DNA of 32,590 nt from Rhodococcus jostii NBRC 16295 (lineage in GTDB: Bacteria > Actinomycetota > Actinomycetes > Mycobacteriales > Mycobacteriaceae). Location of the stretch: NCBI RefSeq assembly GCF_001894825.1, contig NZ_BCWY01000093.1, forward strand, positions 1-32,590, written 5' to 3'. The translations under genes were made by a program, and so were the position numbers. Positions 31,704 to 32,590 of this stretch are shown in pieces. Numbering within the stretch: position 1 is the stretch's first letter; the number at the start of each line of letters is the position of its first letter. The notes under the pieces were generated by a model, which made no database searches, was not told the origin of the DNA, and saw only the letters and a list, made by a program, of their open reading frames with translations.

Positions 31704-31780
31704 GAGAGTCATTCTCGGCGAAACCGGGGTTGGAACCGAATCGGTCTCACCGGCGTCCGGCATCCAATAAGGTGACCGGT

Positions 31781-31871
31781 TTGACGTCCTCTCGGCCGTG
31801 AACGACCGAGATTCCCCACGAGACTCGCGTCCCGAGGTTCCTGTTTCACCGACAGTTGCCTTCCCCACACT
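31781..31871 (-). ncRNA. Candidate omega RNA scaffold / right end of TnpB element
   Basis: Downstream of the tnpB stop, on the minus strand, a conserved-looking end is seen: a CTCGG...CCGAG hairpin (31810-31791) followed by AGGACGTCAA, ending at 31781. TnpB elements encode a guide RNA (omega or reRNA) from the tnpB 3' end through the right end, with the guide read from flanking DNA. By that model the scaffold ends near 31781 and the guide is copied from about 31780-31761. Two further GC-rich arms occur at 31811-31835. The boundary is inferred from the GTCAA end and is not confirmed by a left end, which lies outside the window. Confidence 0.45.
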
Positions 31872-32590
31872 TTAGGTGCGGGGCGGTCTCACACCATCTC
31901 CGCAGGCTGCCACCGTCAGTCCGACGGCCAAAATGTTCTTCGCCGCGTTCACATCCCGATCATGGACGGCGCCGCATCGGCACGTCCACTCCCGCACGCT
32001 CAGCGGCATCGTCGACGCGATCGCCCCACACACCGAGCAGGTCTTCGACGACGGATAGAACCGGTCGATCGCCACCACCCGCCGCCCGTACCAGTCGGCC
32101 TTGTACTCGAGCATCGACCGGAACTCGGACCAACTCGCATCCGAGATCGCCCGAGACAACGACCGATTCTTGACCATGTTCCGCACACTCAGATCCTCGA
32201 TGGCGATCACTTGGTTTTCGCGCACCAGCCGAGTGGAGAGTTTGTGCAGATAATCGCGACGCCGATCGGCGATCCGGCCATGAATCTTCGCGACCTTCAG
32301 TCGGGCCTTGGCCCGGTTACGGGATCCCTTCTGCTTCTTGGCCAGCGCCCGCTGCGCCTTCGCCAGCCGCTCACGGTCCTTTCGTTCATGTCTCGGGTTG
32401 GTGATCTTCTCCCCCGTCGAGAGCGTGTACAGGCTCGTGATCCCAGCGTCGAGCCCGACCACCCGATCGATCGACGGGGGCTCGGTGATCGTGTCCTCGA
32501 CGAGAATCGAGATGTGGAACTGACCACGAGCATTCCGCGACACCGTCACCTGCGACGGTGTCGCCCCCTCCGGTAGCGGCCTCGACCACC
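31872..32590 (-). CDS. tnpB: TnpB RNA-guided nuclease (partial, 5' end outside)
   Basis: The visible C-terminal 238 or so residues of a TnpB/OrfB protein contain the complete RuvC-like site: Asp in VGLDAGITSLYTLSTGEKI, Glu in VIAIEDLSVRNM and the final Asp in HDRDVNAAKNIL. The zinc finger is intact (CSVCG and CRCG), as is the basic bridge AKAQRALAKKQKGSRNRAKAR. The C-terminus ACGDGVRPPR is typical. The frame is open to the window edge (RPLPEGATPSQV precedes the GTG at 32549), so that GTG is internal. TnpB is an RNA-guided DNA nuclease, the ancestor of Cas12. No stop or frameshift lies in the visible part, so it may be active. Confidence 0.9.
   Translation of the reverse strand, partial: WSRPLPEGATPSQVTVSRNARGQFHISILVEDTITEPPSIDRVVGLDAGITSLYTLSTGEKITNPRHERKDRERLAKAQRALAKKQKGSRNRAKARLKVAKIHGRIADRRRDYLHKLSTRLVRENQVIAIEDLSVRNMVKNRSLSRAISDASWSEFRSMLEYKADWYGRRVVAIDRFYPSSKTCSVCGAIASTMPLSVREWTCRCGAVHDRDVNAAKNILAVGLTVAACGDGVRPPRT

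Larger units (their letters stand above)
31781..32590 (-). mobile_element. Partial IS200/IS605 or IS607-type element
   Basis: The element consists of the right end and the 3' part of tnpB; the left end, any transposase gene (tnpA) and the rest of tnpB lie beyond the right edge of the window. It is inserted upstream of the upp promoter. It is absent from the M. tuberculosis order as I recall it. The family (tyrosine or serine transposase, or a tnpB-only element) cannot be decided from this part. Confidence 0.6.

Noticed and set aside
32547..32549. GTG at 32549 as the start of tnpB
   Set aside because: The frame continues upstream to the edge with typical TnpB residues (LPEGATPSQV), so the start is outside the window.

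Overview
The window is high-GC actinobacterial DNA. Codon use, cofactor-dependent catabolic genes and the protein sequences look like Rhodococcus or a close relative (Nocardiaceae); this is inferred from recalled family sequences, not from a search. From memory, the gene order follows the Mycobacterium tuberculosis stretch Rv3290c-Rv3309c: lat, lrpA, a DUF1338 gene, pcd, a 13E12-like gene, lhr, nei2, glpD2, lpdA, a GGCT-like gene, amiA1, amiB1, deoD, pmmB, upp. Extra genes are inserted between these blocks. No gap of more than about 205 bases lacks a gene, and I saw no rRNA, tRNA or CRISPR array.

Layout. 83-1171: three-gene operon (DUF1707 membrane protein, degenerate GNAT-like protein, VanZ-like protein) behind a very strong hairpin. 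1135-6489: lysine-degradation island. Leftward are an Lrp regulator, lysine 6-aminotransferase and a PtpB-like phosphatase; rightward are a DUF1338/HglS-like protein and an aminoadipate-semialdehyde dehydrogenase. 6520-8314: a short acyl-CoA-dehydrogenase-like protein, a DUF1707 protein with five FGD repeats, and a small membrane peptide. 8329-10659: a DUF222/HNH (13E12-type) protein and a DUF899 thioredoxin-like protein. 10715-15974: the DNA-repair pair lhr-nei2. 15971-18303: a DUF1353-membrane fusion and its TetR regulator, divergent from a DUF2236 (MpaB-like) oxygenase, with a 42-bp palindromic operator between. 18368-22288: small membrane genes, then glpD and glpK head to head. 22273-25608: a LysN-like aminotransferase, an LpdA-like flavoprotein and a GGCT-like protein. 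25624-28643: leftward operon of an enoyl-CoA hydratase/isomerase and two M20 amidohydrolases. 28664-31666: nucleoside salvage (purine nucleoside phosphorylase, phosphohexo/pentomutase, uracil phosphoribosyltransferase). 31781 to the right edge: the 3' part of a tnpB element with its right end and a candidate guide-RNA region.

Two themes stand out. First, almost all genes that begin a transcription unit have a TANNNT-like -10 box exactly 6-7 nt before the start codon and no Shine-Dalgarno sequence, so most transcripts here are probably leaderless. This rule also settles several start codons. Second, lysine catabolism can be drawn almost completely from genes here: lysine to aminoadipate semialdehyde (lat), to 2-aminoadipate (pcd), to 2-oxoadipate (possibly the LysN-like aminotransferase at 22273-23457), to D-2-hydroxyglutarate (the DUF1338 protein). 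However, the DUF1338 protein has lost several residues that are conserved in characterised HglS proteins, including a metal-ligand histidine, so its last step cannot be assumed. That altered active site is the most original lead in the window.
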